Positions 15,270-24,055 of a DNA stretch of 60,422 nucleotides are shown one piece after another. Location: contig CAYJPN010000032.1 in assembly GCA_964372115.1 (NCBI GenBank), positions 1 through 60,422 of the forward strand, read 5' to 3'. Below the pieces are notes generated by a model that searched no databases, was not told the DNA's origin, and worked only from the letters and a program-made list of their open reading frames with translations. The position numbers and the translations under genes were made by a program. Numbering within the stretch: position 1 is the first letter of the stretch; each line of letters opens with the position of its first letter. Origin of the DNA: CG2-30-36-16 sp964372115 (GTDB taxonomy: Bacteria; Bacteroidota; Ignavibacteria; Ignavibacteriales; Ignavibacteriaceae).

Positions 15270-16553
15270 ATGTTTAAAGTTTTAGTTTTAGCTTATTATT
15301 TCCCACCCATGGGTTTAAGTGGTGTACAACGTACATTGAAATTTGCAAAGTATTTAAAGGATTATAACTGGGAACCGACTGTTATCACAACAGGCGCTTC
15401 CGGTTATTATGCCCATGATACATCGTTATTAAAAGAAGCAGAAGAAGCAGATATTAAAATAATTAGGGTTGATGGGAAGGAAATTAATTCAATGCTTTCC
15501 GGGAAAGGCACTATAAAAATGCCTCCCGAATTATTTAGAAAAATAGCCAGTCGGACGAGCAGTTCGTTATTGATACCCGATAATAAAATTTCCTGGTCAA
15601 ACAAAGCCTATAAAAAATGTAAAGAATTACTATCATCTGAAAAATATGATCTAATATTTGTAAGCGCCCCTCCGTTTTCGGCAATAAACACGGCTGTAAA
15701 ATTAAAAAAGGAATTTAACGTCCCATTGGTAATAGACTACCGCGATCTTTGGTTCGGAAACCAATTTGCTTTTTATCCCACGCCAATTCATGCATATCTT
15801 CATAAAAAGATGGAATACACAGCTCTTAAGGCTGCGGACAAAATTATAGTTACAAATCGTAATATGAAGGAAAAAATATTAAACACTTTTAAGTTTTTAA
15901 CTTTTGAAGATATTTTTATTATTTCGCATGGTTTTGATCCAAAGGATTTTGACGGGCTCAAAGTTGATCAAAAACCTAATAACAAATTGCAGATTACTTA
16001 TTCAGGTATTTTTTACGAGTATATTACACCAAAATATTTTCTGCGCGCATTTAAAAAATTATTGGAAGATCGCCCCGATGTTGCTGCCGACATGCAACTT
16101 AATTTTGTTGGGATTTTAAGAAATGAAAATAAAAAATTAATTTCTAAACTTAATCTTCAGCAATATGTTAAAGAGTATGGTTATCTCAAACATAAAGATG
16201 CCCTGGCAAAATGTATGCAGAGTGATATTCTCTGGATGATGGTTGGTTATGGAAGAAACGCTGATACAATTTCAAGTGGAAAATTGTACGAGTACTTCGG
16301 AACAAAAAAACCGATAATTGCCTGCCTGCCTTCCGGGGCGTTAAAAAATGCGGTAACCGAATACGGCGCATCGTTTATAACTCCACCTAATAATATTGAA
16401 GAAATTAAAAACGCGTTGTTTCAAGTTTATGAACTCTACAAGCAGGGCACTCTGCCCATGCCGGATGAGGATTTTGTACAGAAACATCGGCGTGACTTTT
16501 TAACGGAACAACTCTCCAAACAGTTTTTATTGTGTGTTAAGGATATTTTGTAA
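15270..16553 (+). CDS. Group 1/GT4-type glycosyltransferase
   Basis: The 427-aa cytoplasmic protein begins MFKVLVLAYYFPPMGLSGVQRTLKFAKYL, the typical Rossmann start of GT-B enzymes of the GT4 family. An acceptor-domain DLIFVSAPPFSAI follows, and the C-terminal donor-binding domain carries TISSGKLYEYFGTKKPIIAC. The last segment corresponds to the E(x7)E nucleotide-sugar motif region, with a Lys-Leu-Tyr-Glu start. The sugar donor and acceptor cannot be told. Its stop codon overlaps the purD start (TAATG), so it is co-transcribed with purD. No other polysaccharide genes are adjacent. Confidence 0.82.
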   Translation: MFKVLVLAYYFPPMGLSGVQRTLKFAKYLKDYNWEPTVITTGASGYYAHDTSLLKEAEEADIKIIRVDGKEINSMLSGKGTIKMPPELFRKIASRTSSSLLIPDNKISWSNKAYKKCKELLSSEKYDLIFVSAPPFSAINTAVKLKKEFNVPLVIDYRDLWFGNQFAFYPTPIHAYLHKKMEYTALKAADKIIVTNRNMKEKILNTFKFLTFEDIFIISHGFDPKDFDGLKVDQKPNNKLQITYSGIFYEYITPKYFLRAFKKLLEDRPDVAADMQLNFVGILRNENKKLISKLNLQQYVKEYGYLKHKDALAKCMQSDILWMMVGYGRNADTISSGKLYEYFGTKKPIIACLPSGALKNAVTEYGASFITPPNNIEEIKNALFQVYELYKQGTLPMPDEDFVQKHRRDFLTEQLSKQFLLCVKDIL

Positions 16554-17839
16554 TGAATGCATTACTTATTGGTTCCGGAGGACGAGAACATGCAATTGCG
16601 CTTGCGATAAGTAAGAGTGACTCATTATCAAAACTGTTTCTAATTCCCGGAAATCCCGGCACTGAAAGCCTCGGTGAAAATGTAAACATTAACGTAAATG
16701 ATATACCTGCAATAAATGAATTTTGCTCTGAAAAAAATATTGAACTTGTTATTATTGGCCCCGAACAGCCTCTTGTTCAGGGTCTTGGCGACTATTTAAG
16801 AAAGTCAGGTATTAAAGTTTTCGGACCAGATAAAGCAGCCGCTGAAATAGAATCGAGTAAATCTTTTGCAAAACAGTTGATGCACAAGTATAATATTCCT
16901 ACTTCCGCTTTTACAGAATTCAGAAAAGAAGAGTATGAAAAGGCAGTTGATTACGTAAAAAACTCTACTCTGCCATTAGTAATAAAGGCAGATGGGTTAG
17001 CTGCCGGAAAAGGTGTGTTAATTTGTAATTCACTACAAGAAGCTTTAACCGGGCTTGAAGGTGTTTTTGTAAAGAGAGAGTTCGGTGACGCCGGGGATAA
17101 AATTATTATTGAAGAATTTATGCAAGGTGAGGAAGCCTCGATATTTGCCGTTACCGATGGTGAAAAATATTTTATACTTCCCGCAGCACAAGACCATAAA
17201 CGAATAGGAAATAATGATACAGGTAAGAATACCGGCGGTATGGGGGCATACGCTCCTGCGCCATTAATAACCGATGATTCACTGAATGAAATTGAAAAAA
17301 ATATCATCGGACCAACCCTTGAAGCTTTAAAAGCTGAAGGGAGAAAGTTTATCGGTTGTTTATACTGTGGGCTGATGATAACCGAAAAAGGACCAAAAGT
17401 TGTTGAATTCAATTGCCGCTTTGGCGATCCTGAAACACAGGTAGTTTTGCCTCTTATTAAAGGGGATTTATTAAAGCTGTTTTATTCGGCTGCTAATGGT
17501 CAACTTGATCAGTCATCTGTAAGATATTACGGTGGCACCGCGGTTTGTGTTGTGGCAGCATCAAAAGGTTACCCCGATAGTTACAAAAAAGATTTTGAGA
17601 TAAATGGTCTTGATCTGAAAGATGATCAAATTGTAATTTACCAGGCAGGGACAAAAAGAGCCGGCGATAAAATAATTACAAACGGAGGAAGAGTCCTGGG
17701 GGTAACAGCTATAATTCCGGAGAACAATTTGAAAAAAGCAAAAGAGAAAGTATATTCTGCACTAACAAAAATAAATTTTGAAGGAATGTATTTTCGATCG
17801 GACATTGCTGATAAAGGGTTAAAACATATCTCGAAATAA
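16553..17839 (+). CDS. purD: Phosphoribosylamine-glycine ligase
   Basis: The 428-aa ATP-grasp enzyme makes glycinamide ribonucleotide, the second step of purine synthesis. Diagnostic segments are MNALLIGSGGREHAIA at the N-terminus, IGPEQPLVQGLGDYLR, PLVIKADGLAAGKGVL in the ATP-grasp domain, and KNTGGMGAYAPAP. The C-terminal metal-binding stretch is EFNCRFGDPETQVVLP. Length and motifs are complete. It overlaps the preceding glycosyltransferase gene by 1 bp. With guaB (upstream) and purE (31 kb) it makes purine synthesis a recurrent theme of the window, though the genes are not one operon. Confidence 0.96.
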   Translation: MNALLIGSGGREHAIALAISKSDSLSKLFLIPGNPGTESLGENVNINVNDIPAINEFCSEKNIELVIIGPEQPLVQGLGDYLRKSGIKVFGPDKAAAEIESSKSFAKQLMHKYNIPTSAFTEFRKEEYEKAVDYVKNSTLPLVIKADGLAAGKGVLICNSLQEALTGLEGVFVKREFGDAGDKIIIEEFMQGEEASIFAVTDGEKYFILPAAQDHKRIGNNDTGKNTGGMGAYAPAPLITDDSLNEIEKNIIGPTLEALKAEGRKFIGCLYCGLMITEKGPKVVEFNCRFGDPETQVVLPLIKGDLLKLFYSAANGQLDQSSVRYYGGTAVCVVAASKGYPDSYKKDFEINGLDLKDDQIVIYQAGTKRAGDKIITNGGRVLGVTAIIPENNLKKAKEKVYSALTKINFEGMYFRSDIADKGLKHISK

Positions 17840-17893
17840 TCACTTTTTTTTCTATCCCTATAGTTATTATTTTAATTATACTAAAAGAAAGAA

Positions 17894-19513
17894 ATGATGA
17901 TTCCTCTTCACGTACATTCATGTTATTCATTTTTAGAAGGTACAATAACCATACCTAAACTAATTGAACGAGCATCCGCATTCGGAATAAAAACGCTTGC
18001 GCTCACCGATACAAACGGAATGTACGGTTTAATTTCGTTTGCAAAACAAGCCCGGGAAACAGGGATAAAACCGATTCTTGGAGCTTATATCGATGACCCG
18101 AATGATTCAGGATTAAATGCATTATTTTATGCTCGAAATGATGCGGGGTATTCTGAGCTTTGCAAACTTATTACTATCCGCCGTCTGCGCGATGATTTTT
18201 TCCTGCCTGACGTCTTTGAAAAAAAACTCGATAATTTTTTTATTATTACATCCTCAATAAAATTATTAAAACAAATTTCACCGCTCGAAAATATTTACGC
18301 AGGTTTAATAATCTCTGAGAAACAAAAAAAAGAAACCAGACTTGTTTATGAATATGCAGTCTCAAATAATATAAAAGTTACTGCGCTGCGACCTATTTAT
18401 TTTTTAAATAAGGATGACTATTTTATTCATAAAGTTGTAAGAGCAATAGATCTGAATACTACAATAGATAATCTGCCGGAGGAGGAAATAAGAGATCCGG
18501 AATTTTATTTCGCCGACCCTGCCGAGGATGAAAAACTGTGGAAATCAATACCGGATGCTCTAAAAAACACAGAGTTTATAGCCAATAATTGTAATGTTGA
18601 TTTAAAATTTAATAAGTATAAATTTCCAAAGTTCAATTTACCCCACGGGCAGGATGCTTTTTCAAAATTATGGGAATTGAGTCATGAGGGATTAAAAAAT
18701 AGATATCCCATTGTAACCAATAATCTTCTCGAAAAAATTAGTTACGAACTTGAGGTCATTCGCGAATTAAATTTTACCGATTACTTTTTAATCGTCTGGG
18801 ACATTGTTCGGGAAGCGCATAATCGTGGCATGATGCTGATAGGTCGTGGTTCGGCGGCAAACAGTTTAGTTGCTTATTGTCTTGGTTTAACCCAGGTGGA
18901 CCCTGTTGAACTCAATTTATATTTTGAACGATTTCTAAACAAAGGCAGAAGCAGTCCGCCTGATGTTGATCTCGATTTTTCGTGGAAAGAAAGGGATGAA
19001 ATAGTAAAATATGTTTTCGATAAATATGGTTACGAAAACGTGGCAATGATTTCAACACATGTAACATTTAGGGCGCGTTCGGCATTTAGGGAAAGTGCAA
19101 AAGCATTTGGTTTTAGCGATGAAGAAATTTCAAAATACTCAAAGTTTATTCCCTGGACGGATGCCGCAAATCTTCCGAATGTAGCAGAATTATTCCCTGA
19201 ATCGCGTTCACTGAATTTTAAAGTTGAACCATGGAAAAGTGTTGTGGAAACAGCCGTTAAAATTGCAAACTTTCCAAGACATCTGAGTATTCACCCGAGC
19301 GGAATTATCATTACACCAAAACCAATTACAAATTTTACCGCTCTGGAGTACGCAAAAAATAAAGGGCTCGGTTTAATCATCACTCAGCCTGATATGTACG
19401 ACGTTGAGGATCTCGGTTTAATAAAGATCGATCTCTTAAGTCAACGCTCTCTCGGAGTGCTGCGGGATACTATGAACATCATAAATAATCCTCTGAAAGA
19501 AGAAGATATTTAA
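17894..19513 (+). CDS. DnaE-like DNA polymerase III alpha, truncated to PHP and palm regions
   Basis: The 539-aa protein matches the first half of bacterial C-family polymerases. The PHP domain starts IPLHVHSCYSFLEGT and includes LALTDTNGMYG and GIKPILGAYID (about 1-270). The palm carries GRGSAANSLVAYCLG (317-331), the two catalytic aspartates in PDVDLDF (357 and 359) and the third in KIDLLSQRSL (513). The frame then ends at a TAA after 26 more residues. Fingers, clamp-binding, OB and tau-binding parts (normally about 450 or more residues) are missing. The next 117 bp do not encode them in any frame. It may be a deletion remnant or a short paralogue; replication activity is doubtful. Confidence 0.8.
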   Translation: MMIPLHVHSCYSFLEGTITIPKLIERASAFGIKTLALTDTNGMYGLISFAKQARETGIKPILGAYIDDPNDSGLNALFYARNDAGYSELCKLITIRRLRDDFFLPDVFEKKLDNFFIITSSIKLLKQISPLENIYAGLIISEKQKKETRLVYEYAVSNNIKVTALRPIYFLNKDDYFIHKVVRAIDLNTTIDNLPEEEIRDPEFYFADPAEDEKLWKSIPDALKNTEFIANNCNVDLKFNKYKFPKFNLPHGQDAFSKLWELSHEGLKNRYPIVTNNLLEKISYELEVIRELNFTDYFLIVWDIVREAHNRGMMLIGRGSAANSLVAYCLGLTQVDPVELNLYFERFLNKGRSSPPDVDLDFSWKERDEIVKYVFDKYGYENVAMISTHVTFRARSAFRESAKAFGFSDEEISKYSKFIPWTDAANLPNVAELFPESRSLNFKVEPWKSVVETAVKIANFPRHLSIHPSGIIITPKPITNFTALEYAKNKGLGLIITQPDMYDVEDLGLIKIDLLSQRSLGVLRDTMNIINNPLKEEDI

Positions 19514-19654
19514 TCTCACTGTTCCGTGTTTTTCTTGTAAACTAACTTTTTAATTCCATTTTGTATTTTACAATTTACTTCTTGCTATTGAACATTCACA
19601 AAACAGCTATTATCTTTACAAAAACTATTTTTGTCATCAATTGCCGGATTAATT

Positions 19655-21499
19655 ATGAAAATAACTAAGCTGCTCCACTCAATTTCTGACTCTGAGTACG
19701 CCGCATTTTTTTATACCCCGGTTATTTATCCAAATGCTGAGAGCCTGAAGTTTGATAAACCATGCGAGATTATTGCAGCTTACGAGAACAATGATGTGCT
19801 GCCATCCCTAAAAAAGGCAACGAAATTTATAAAAAAAGGTCTTTATGGTTATGCTCTTTTTAATTATGAGATGGGTTACCTTCTTGAGAAAAGACTAAAT
19901 ATTTATTTTAACTCATCAAATAAACCGGTGCTAAAATTTGTATTGTTCGATGAAAATAATGTAAACCGTATCCCTTCATCATCAATTAGTTTTGAAAAAG
20001 ATGATTTTATAAAATCGTTTGCAATAAATAATTTTATGTTAAATACTACAAGGGAGGAATACAATTCAGCCGTTGAAAAAATAAAAAATTATATCGCTGC
20101 CGGGGATACATACCAGGTTAATTATACCTTAAAAGGCAAATTTAATTTTGAAGGAAGTATTCAATCATTATTTTTAAATCTGCTTTTTAATCAATCAGCA
20201 AGATATACTGCGTTCATTAATAATGGTGACGAAACAATTATCTCTCTTTCTCCCGAATTATTTTTTAAAACAAAAAATAATACGATAACAACCCGACCGA
20301 TGAAAGGTACAGCAAAACGGGGTTTGCGCAATAGTGAAGATGAAACACAAAAATACATATTGACCCACAACGAAAAAGAAAAAGCAGAAAATCTTATGAT
20401 TGTCGATCTGCTGCGTAACGATCTCGGAAGAGTTTCAAAATATGGAACTGTCAGGGTAAAAAATCTTTTTGATGTTGAAAAGTACGAATCGCTTCTTCAA
20501 ATGGTTTCTACGGTTAAAGCTGATTTGCAAGATGACACCGACCTTACGAAGATTATCAAAAATATATTTCCTTGCGGTTCAATAACAGGTGCGCCGAAAA
20601 TAAAAACAATGGAAATAATAAAGGAGCTTGAAAAAGAAGAACGTGGAATTTATACAGGAACTATTGGTTTACTGAACAAAAATAAAACTGATTTTAATGT
20701 TGCGATAAGAACAGTAGTTATAAACAAAAAAAACAACAAAGGGGAAATAGGACTTGGGAGCGGTATTGTTTGGGACAGCGAAGCTGACGGCGAGTACGAT
20801 GAAGTACTTCTCAAGAGCCGGTTTGTAACTTCGCCAACTGAATATTTTGAAATATTTGAAACAATGCTGATCAAAGAAAAAAAAGTTGTATTTCTGGATC
20901 AGCATATCGAGCGTATTAAAAATGCGGCTTCATTTTTTTTGTTTTATTTTGATGAGATAAAAACACTAAATGAAATTGAGTCTCAAATATCATTGTTAAA
21001 TGAAAATGAACAGTACCGCTACAAATTAAGCCTAACTAAATGGGGTCAACTCTCACACCAAATAAAAAAGCATGATAATTTTACTGGCGAAGTGAAAGTT
21101 ATAGTTTCCGCAAATCAAACAAGCAGTAAATCGCAGTTCCTTTATTTTAAAACCACTAACCGAAAATTGTATGAATCGGAACATAATAAATACACAGCTC
21201 GCGGATTTTTTGACGTTCTTTTTTTTAATGAAAAAGGAGAACTAACCGAAGGAGCAATAACGAATGTTTTCGTAAAAATTGGCAGTGAGCTATTTACCCC
21301 GCCGTCAAAGTGCGGTTTGTTAACCGGCATTTACCGAGATTATTTTATCGACACGCATTCCGATATTCAGAGAAAAGTTATAACTCTTGATGATTTATAT
21401 AAAGCAGACGAAATAATTTTAACCAACTCACTGCGCGGCGAAATAAAAGTTGATTTAATTTATTTTAATGAATATGAATTTAAATCGTTTTACGAATGA
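19655..21499 (+). CDS. pabB: Aminodeoxychorismate synthase/lyase fusion (PabB-PabC)
   Basis: ATG 19655 is preferred; a TTG at 19631 extends the frame by eight codons but has no ribosome-binding site. The N-terminal PabB part (about 1-390) has AGDTYQVNYTLKGKF, TRPMKGTAKRG, LLRNDLGRVSKYG, CGSITGAPKIKTMEII and GLGSGIVWDSEADGEYDE. It makes aminodeoxychorismate for folate. The C-terminal part (about 400-614) is a class IV aminotransferase-fold lyase (PabC) with the PLP-lysine candidate in LYFKTTNRKLY and GELTEGAITNVF. The fusion therefore yields p-aminobenzoate in one polypeptide. No pabA amidotransferase gene is in the window. It stands alone between the truncated polymerase and the isoprenoid operon. 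Confidence 0.92.
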   Translation: MKITKLLHSISDSEYAAFFYTPVIYPNAESLKFDKPCEIIAAYENNDVLPSLKKATKFIKKGLYGYALFNYEMGYLLEKRLNIYFNSSNKPVLKFVLFDENNVNRIPSSSISFEKDDFIKSFAINNFMLNTTREEYNSAVEKIKNYIAAGDTYQVNYTLKGKFNFEGSIQSLFLNLLFNQSARYTAFINNGDETIISLSPELFFKTKNNTITTRPMKGTAKRGLRNSEDETQKYILTHNEKEKAENLMIVDLLRNDLGRVSKYGTVRVKNLFDVEKYESLLQMVSTVKADLQDDTDLTKIIKNIFPCGSITGAPKIKTMEIIKELEKEERGIYTGTIGLLNKNKTDFNVAIRTVVINKKNNKGEIGLGSGIVWDSEADGEYDEVLLKSRFVTSPTEYFEIFETMLIKEKKVVFLDQHIERIKNAASFFLFYFDEIKTLNEIESQISLLNENEQYRYKLSLTKWGQLSHQIKKHDNFTGEVKVIVSANQTSSKSQFLYFKTTNRKLYESEHNKYTARGFFDVLFFNEKGELTEGAITNVFVKIGSELFTPPSKCGLLTGIYRDYFIDTHSDIQRKVITLDDLYKADEIILTNSLRGEIKVDLIYFNEYEFKSFYE

Positions 21500-21753
21500 G
21501 GCTGAAAATTATTAATGCTACCGTTGATGAAGCATAATAGTTTCATGTTAAACAGGTAGTATCTTTATTGAATAGTGTAATCAGGCTCATTGAACAGCTA
21601 TAATTATTTAGAGATTTTTTTTGTTGTTAACCTAACATTTCGCAATTCCCAGACTTTTCTCCCAACTTTCATGTACTCAATTCGAACTATTCGACAATTC
21701 CACAAAATTTTTCTATCTTACTTCACAATTTCAAGAAAATTAAATCATAGTTA

Positions 21754-22800
21754 ATGACAGAAAAATCTGAAAATACTTCGCAGAGAAAAAAAGAGCATAT
21801 AGAGCTTTGTTTAACAGACAAAGTAGCTTATAAGACAAAAACTTCAGGCTTTGAGCGATACGATTTTGTGCATTATGCCCCTACCGAAGTTGAATTAGAT
21901 AAATTAAGTTTTTCACAAAAGTTTTATAACAGAGTTATTAATTATCCGTTTTTAATTTCGTGCATGACCGGTGGAACTCTTGAAGCGGAAAGTATAAATT
22001 CAAAACTTGCGATAGCAGCAAATCAATTAAAAATTCCTGTCGGTGTTGGCAGCCAGAGGCAGGCGCTTGAAAACAAAGATTTTATAAAATCGTACAAAGT
22101 AATTAGGCAGAATGCTCCTGACGTACCAGTTCTTGGTAATATCGGTGCTGCGCAGTTTGCCCGTTTTAATAACGCAGACCCGGTAAAATACTTAATAGAT
22201 TTGGTCGAGGCAGATGTGATGGTTCTTCACGTGAACCCATTACAGGAGATGCTTCAAATAAACGGAGAAACAAAATTTCCCGGGTTACTATCACAGATTG
22301 AAAAAATTGTAAAACAAATCAGGGTCCCATTATTTGTTAAGGAGGTTGGTTCCGGTATTTCGGCTGAAGCAGCAATATCGTTATTAAATGCAGGTGTTAA
22401 AGGGATTGATGTTGCAGGCGCCGGTGGAACAAGCTGGGCAGGAGTTGAAATATTAAGAAATAAGGAAGATGAAAATAATTATTTTTGGGAATGGGGGCTT
22501 CCCACATCTTACTGCATTAGAACAAATGCCGAACTTAAAAAAAAATATGATTTTATTTTGGTTGGTTCCGGTGGAGTTAATAGCGCCATCGATGCTTCAA
22601 AAGCATTTGCACTCGGTGCAGATTTAGTTGCATCCGCAAGGATTATTCTACAGCAGCTCGTTAAAAAAGATGTTGAGGGAGTTATTGAACTAATCGAAAG
22701 CTGGTTCGGATTTATAAAAAGAGTGATGTATTTAACAGGGTCCAAAAATCTAACCGAATTAAAAAATAATAAACTAATATTAAAAGAAGAGCTTTATTGA
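21754..22800 (+). CDS. fni: Isopentenyl-diphosphate delta-isomerase, type 2
   Basis: The 348-aa FMN/NADPH-dependent isomerase interconverts IPP and DMAPP. Recognisable segments are the N-terminal RKKEHIELCL, then PFLISCMTGGT, GVGSQRQALE, the ADVMVLHVNPLQEMLQINGE stretch and PLFVKEVGSGIS. The FMN phosphate site comprises VAGAGGTSWAGVE and LVGSGGVNSAIDASKAFALG. It is the first gene of a four-gene run. The next gene starts at TTG inside its stop codon region, so the isomerase and prenyl synthase are translationally coupled. A 254-bp gap upstream presumably holds the promoter. Confidence 0.95.
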   Translation: MTEKSENTSQRKKEHIELCLTDKVAYKTKTSGFERYDFVHYAPTEVELDKLSFSQKFYNRVINYPFLISCMTGGTLEAESINSKLAIAANQLKIPVGVGSQRQALENKDFIKSYKVIRQNAPDVPVLGNIGAAQFARFNNADPVKYLIDLVEADVMVLHVNPLQEMLQINGETKFPGLLSQIEKIVKQIRVPLFVKEVGSGISAEAAISLLNAGVKGIDVAGAGGTSWAGVEILRNKEDENNYFWEWGLPTSYCIRTNAELKKKYDFILVGSGGVNSAIDASKAFALGADLVASARIILQQLVKKDVEGVIELIESWFGFIKRVMYLTGSKNLTELKNNKLILKEELY

Positions 22801-23789
22801 AAAATTTAGAAAAAAAATTCAGTTCACTTTATAATAAAGAAAAAGGCAATGTTGAAAAAATAGTTGCATTATCTTTAAAAAATAGGAAACCTGAATCGTT
22901 GTATAAACCGGCACAGTACATTATGGCAAGCGGCGGCAAACGTCTTCGACCGCTTCTCGTAATTTTATCGTCGATGGCGGTTTCAAATAAAAAAATAAAA
23001 CCATACAACGCCTCGGTTGCGGTTGAACTGCTACACAATTTTACACTTGTGCATGATGATATAATGGACAATGCAGATATTAGGCGAGGCAGACCAACAT
23101 TGCATAAATTACATTCGCTTGATACAGCTATTCTTGTCGGCGACAGTCTTTTAAGCGTTGCGTACGAATATCTTCTTAAAGACTGCAATGGTACAACCAA
23201 AGAAGTATTAAAAGCCTTTACAAAAGGGTTGGTTGAAGTATGTGAAGGGCAAAGTATGGACAAAGACTTCGAATTAAAAAAAATAGTAAAGCTTGAGGAT
23301 TATATTGTAATGATAGAAAAGAAAACCGCAGCTATGGTGGAGATGTGCTGTAAAATAGGTGCGTATCTTGGCGGGGGAACTAAAGAAGAGGTGAATGCGC
23401 TCGCAAAATTTGGAAAAAACATAGGCATTGCTTTTCAGATACAAGATGATTTACTTGACATATCCGCTGATGAAAAAGAATTCGGAAAAGTTGTTGGCGG
23501 CGATTTGATGGAAGGCAAAAAAACATTTCTTTTTCTTAAAGCGTTCGAAAAAGCAAAAAACGATGATAAAAAACTTTTAGAAAAAGTTATCGAACTAAAA
23601 GGGATAAAACAAAACCAGGTTAGAAAGTACAAATTGTTGTACGAAAAGCTCGATGTTTTAGAAGACAGTCGTAAAGAAATTTTACGTTATACTAAAAAAG
23701 CGCTTGCGTCGTTGAAAGTTTTACAAAATGAAGAAGACCGGGAAACATTGACCTGGCTTGCAAATTCGTTAATAAAGCGTAATAAATAA
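22797..23789 (+). CDS. Polyprenyl diphosphate synthase
   Basis: The 330-aa trans-prenyltransferase has the two aspartate-rich motifs: LVHDDIMDNADIRRGRP (first, DDxxD) and FQIQDDLLDI (second). The ASGGKRLRPLL element and GDLMEGKKTFLFLKA are also present. It condenses IPP onto allylic diphosphates. Chain length (C15 to C40) is not decided here. The start is probably the TTG at 22797 overlapping the fni stop, and the HPr gene begins in its stop codon. Pairing with fni supplies both precursors for quinone or other isoprenoids. Confidence 0.93.
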   Translation: MKNLEKKFSSLYNKEKGNVEKIVALSLKNRKPESLYKPAQYIMASGGKRLRPLLVILSSMAVSNKKIKPYNASVAVELLHNFTLVHDDIMDNADIRRGRPTLHKLHSLDTAILVGDSLLSVAYEYLLKDCNGTTKEVLKAFTKGLVEVCEGQSMDKDFELKKIVKLEDYIVMIEKKTAAMVEMCCKIGAYLGGGTKEEVNALAKFGKNIGIAFQIQDDLLDISADEKEFGKVVGGDLMEGKKTFLFLKAFEKAKNDDKKLLEKVIELKGIKQNQVRKYKLLYEKLDVLEDSRKEILRYTKKALASLKVLQNEEDRETLTWLANSLIKRNK

Positions 23790-24055
23790 TGATTGAAAAA
23801 ACGGTTAAAATAGTAAACAAAGCGGGGCTGCATACAAGGCCTGCTGCAACAATAGTTAAGTTAGCGGCAAAATATAAGTGCGAGTTTTTTATTTCAAAAG
23901 ATGGTATAAACATTAACGGCAAAAGTATCATCGGTGTTATGACCCTCGCAGCGGAAATCGGATCCGAACTGTATTTATCCTTCGATGGTGAAGATGAATT
24001 AAATGCAGCCGAGGAAATTGTCGATTATTTTAAAAGAGGATTTGATGAACAGTGA
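23789..24055 (+). CDS. Phosphocarrier protein HPr
   Basis: The 88-aa protein is a complete HPr. The active His15 lies in KAGLHTRPAA and Ser46 in INGKSIIGVMTL. The latter resembles the Gram-positive-type regulatory serine segment used by HPr kinase. It accepts phosphate from enzyme I. The ATG overlaps the prenyl synthase stop (TAATG), and the enzyme I GTG overlaps its own stop. No sugar-specific EII gene is in the window, so the pair may serve regulation or a distant EII. Confidence 0.94.
   Translation: MIEKTVKIVNKAGLHTRPAATIVKLAAKYKCEFFISKDGININGKSIIGVMTLAAEIGSELYLSFDGEDELNAAEEIVDYFKRGFDEQ

Noticed and set aside
16951..17412. 153-codon minus-strand frame inside purD
   Set aside because: It is antisense to a complete, well-conserved enzyme and has Ser/Pro-rich shadow composition.
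22829..23263. 144-codon minus-strand frame inside the prenyl synthase gene
   Set aside because: It is an antisense shadow of conserved motifs with no ribosome-binding site.
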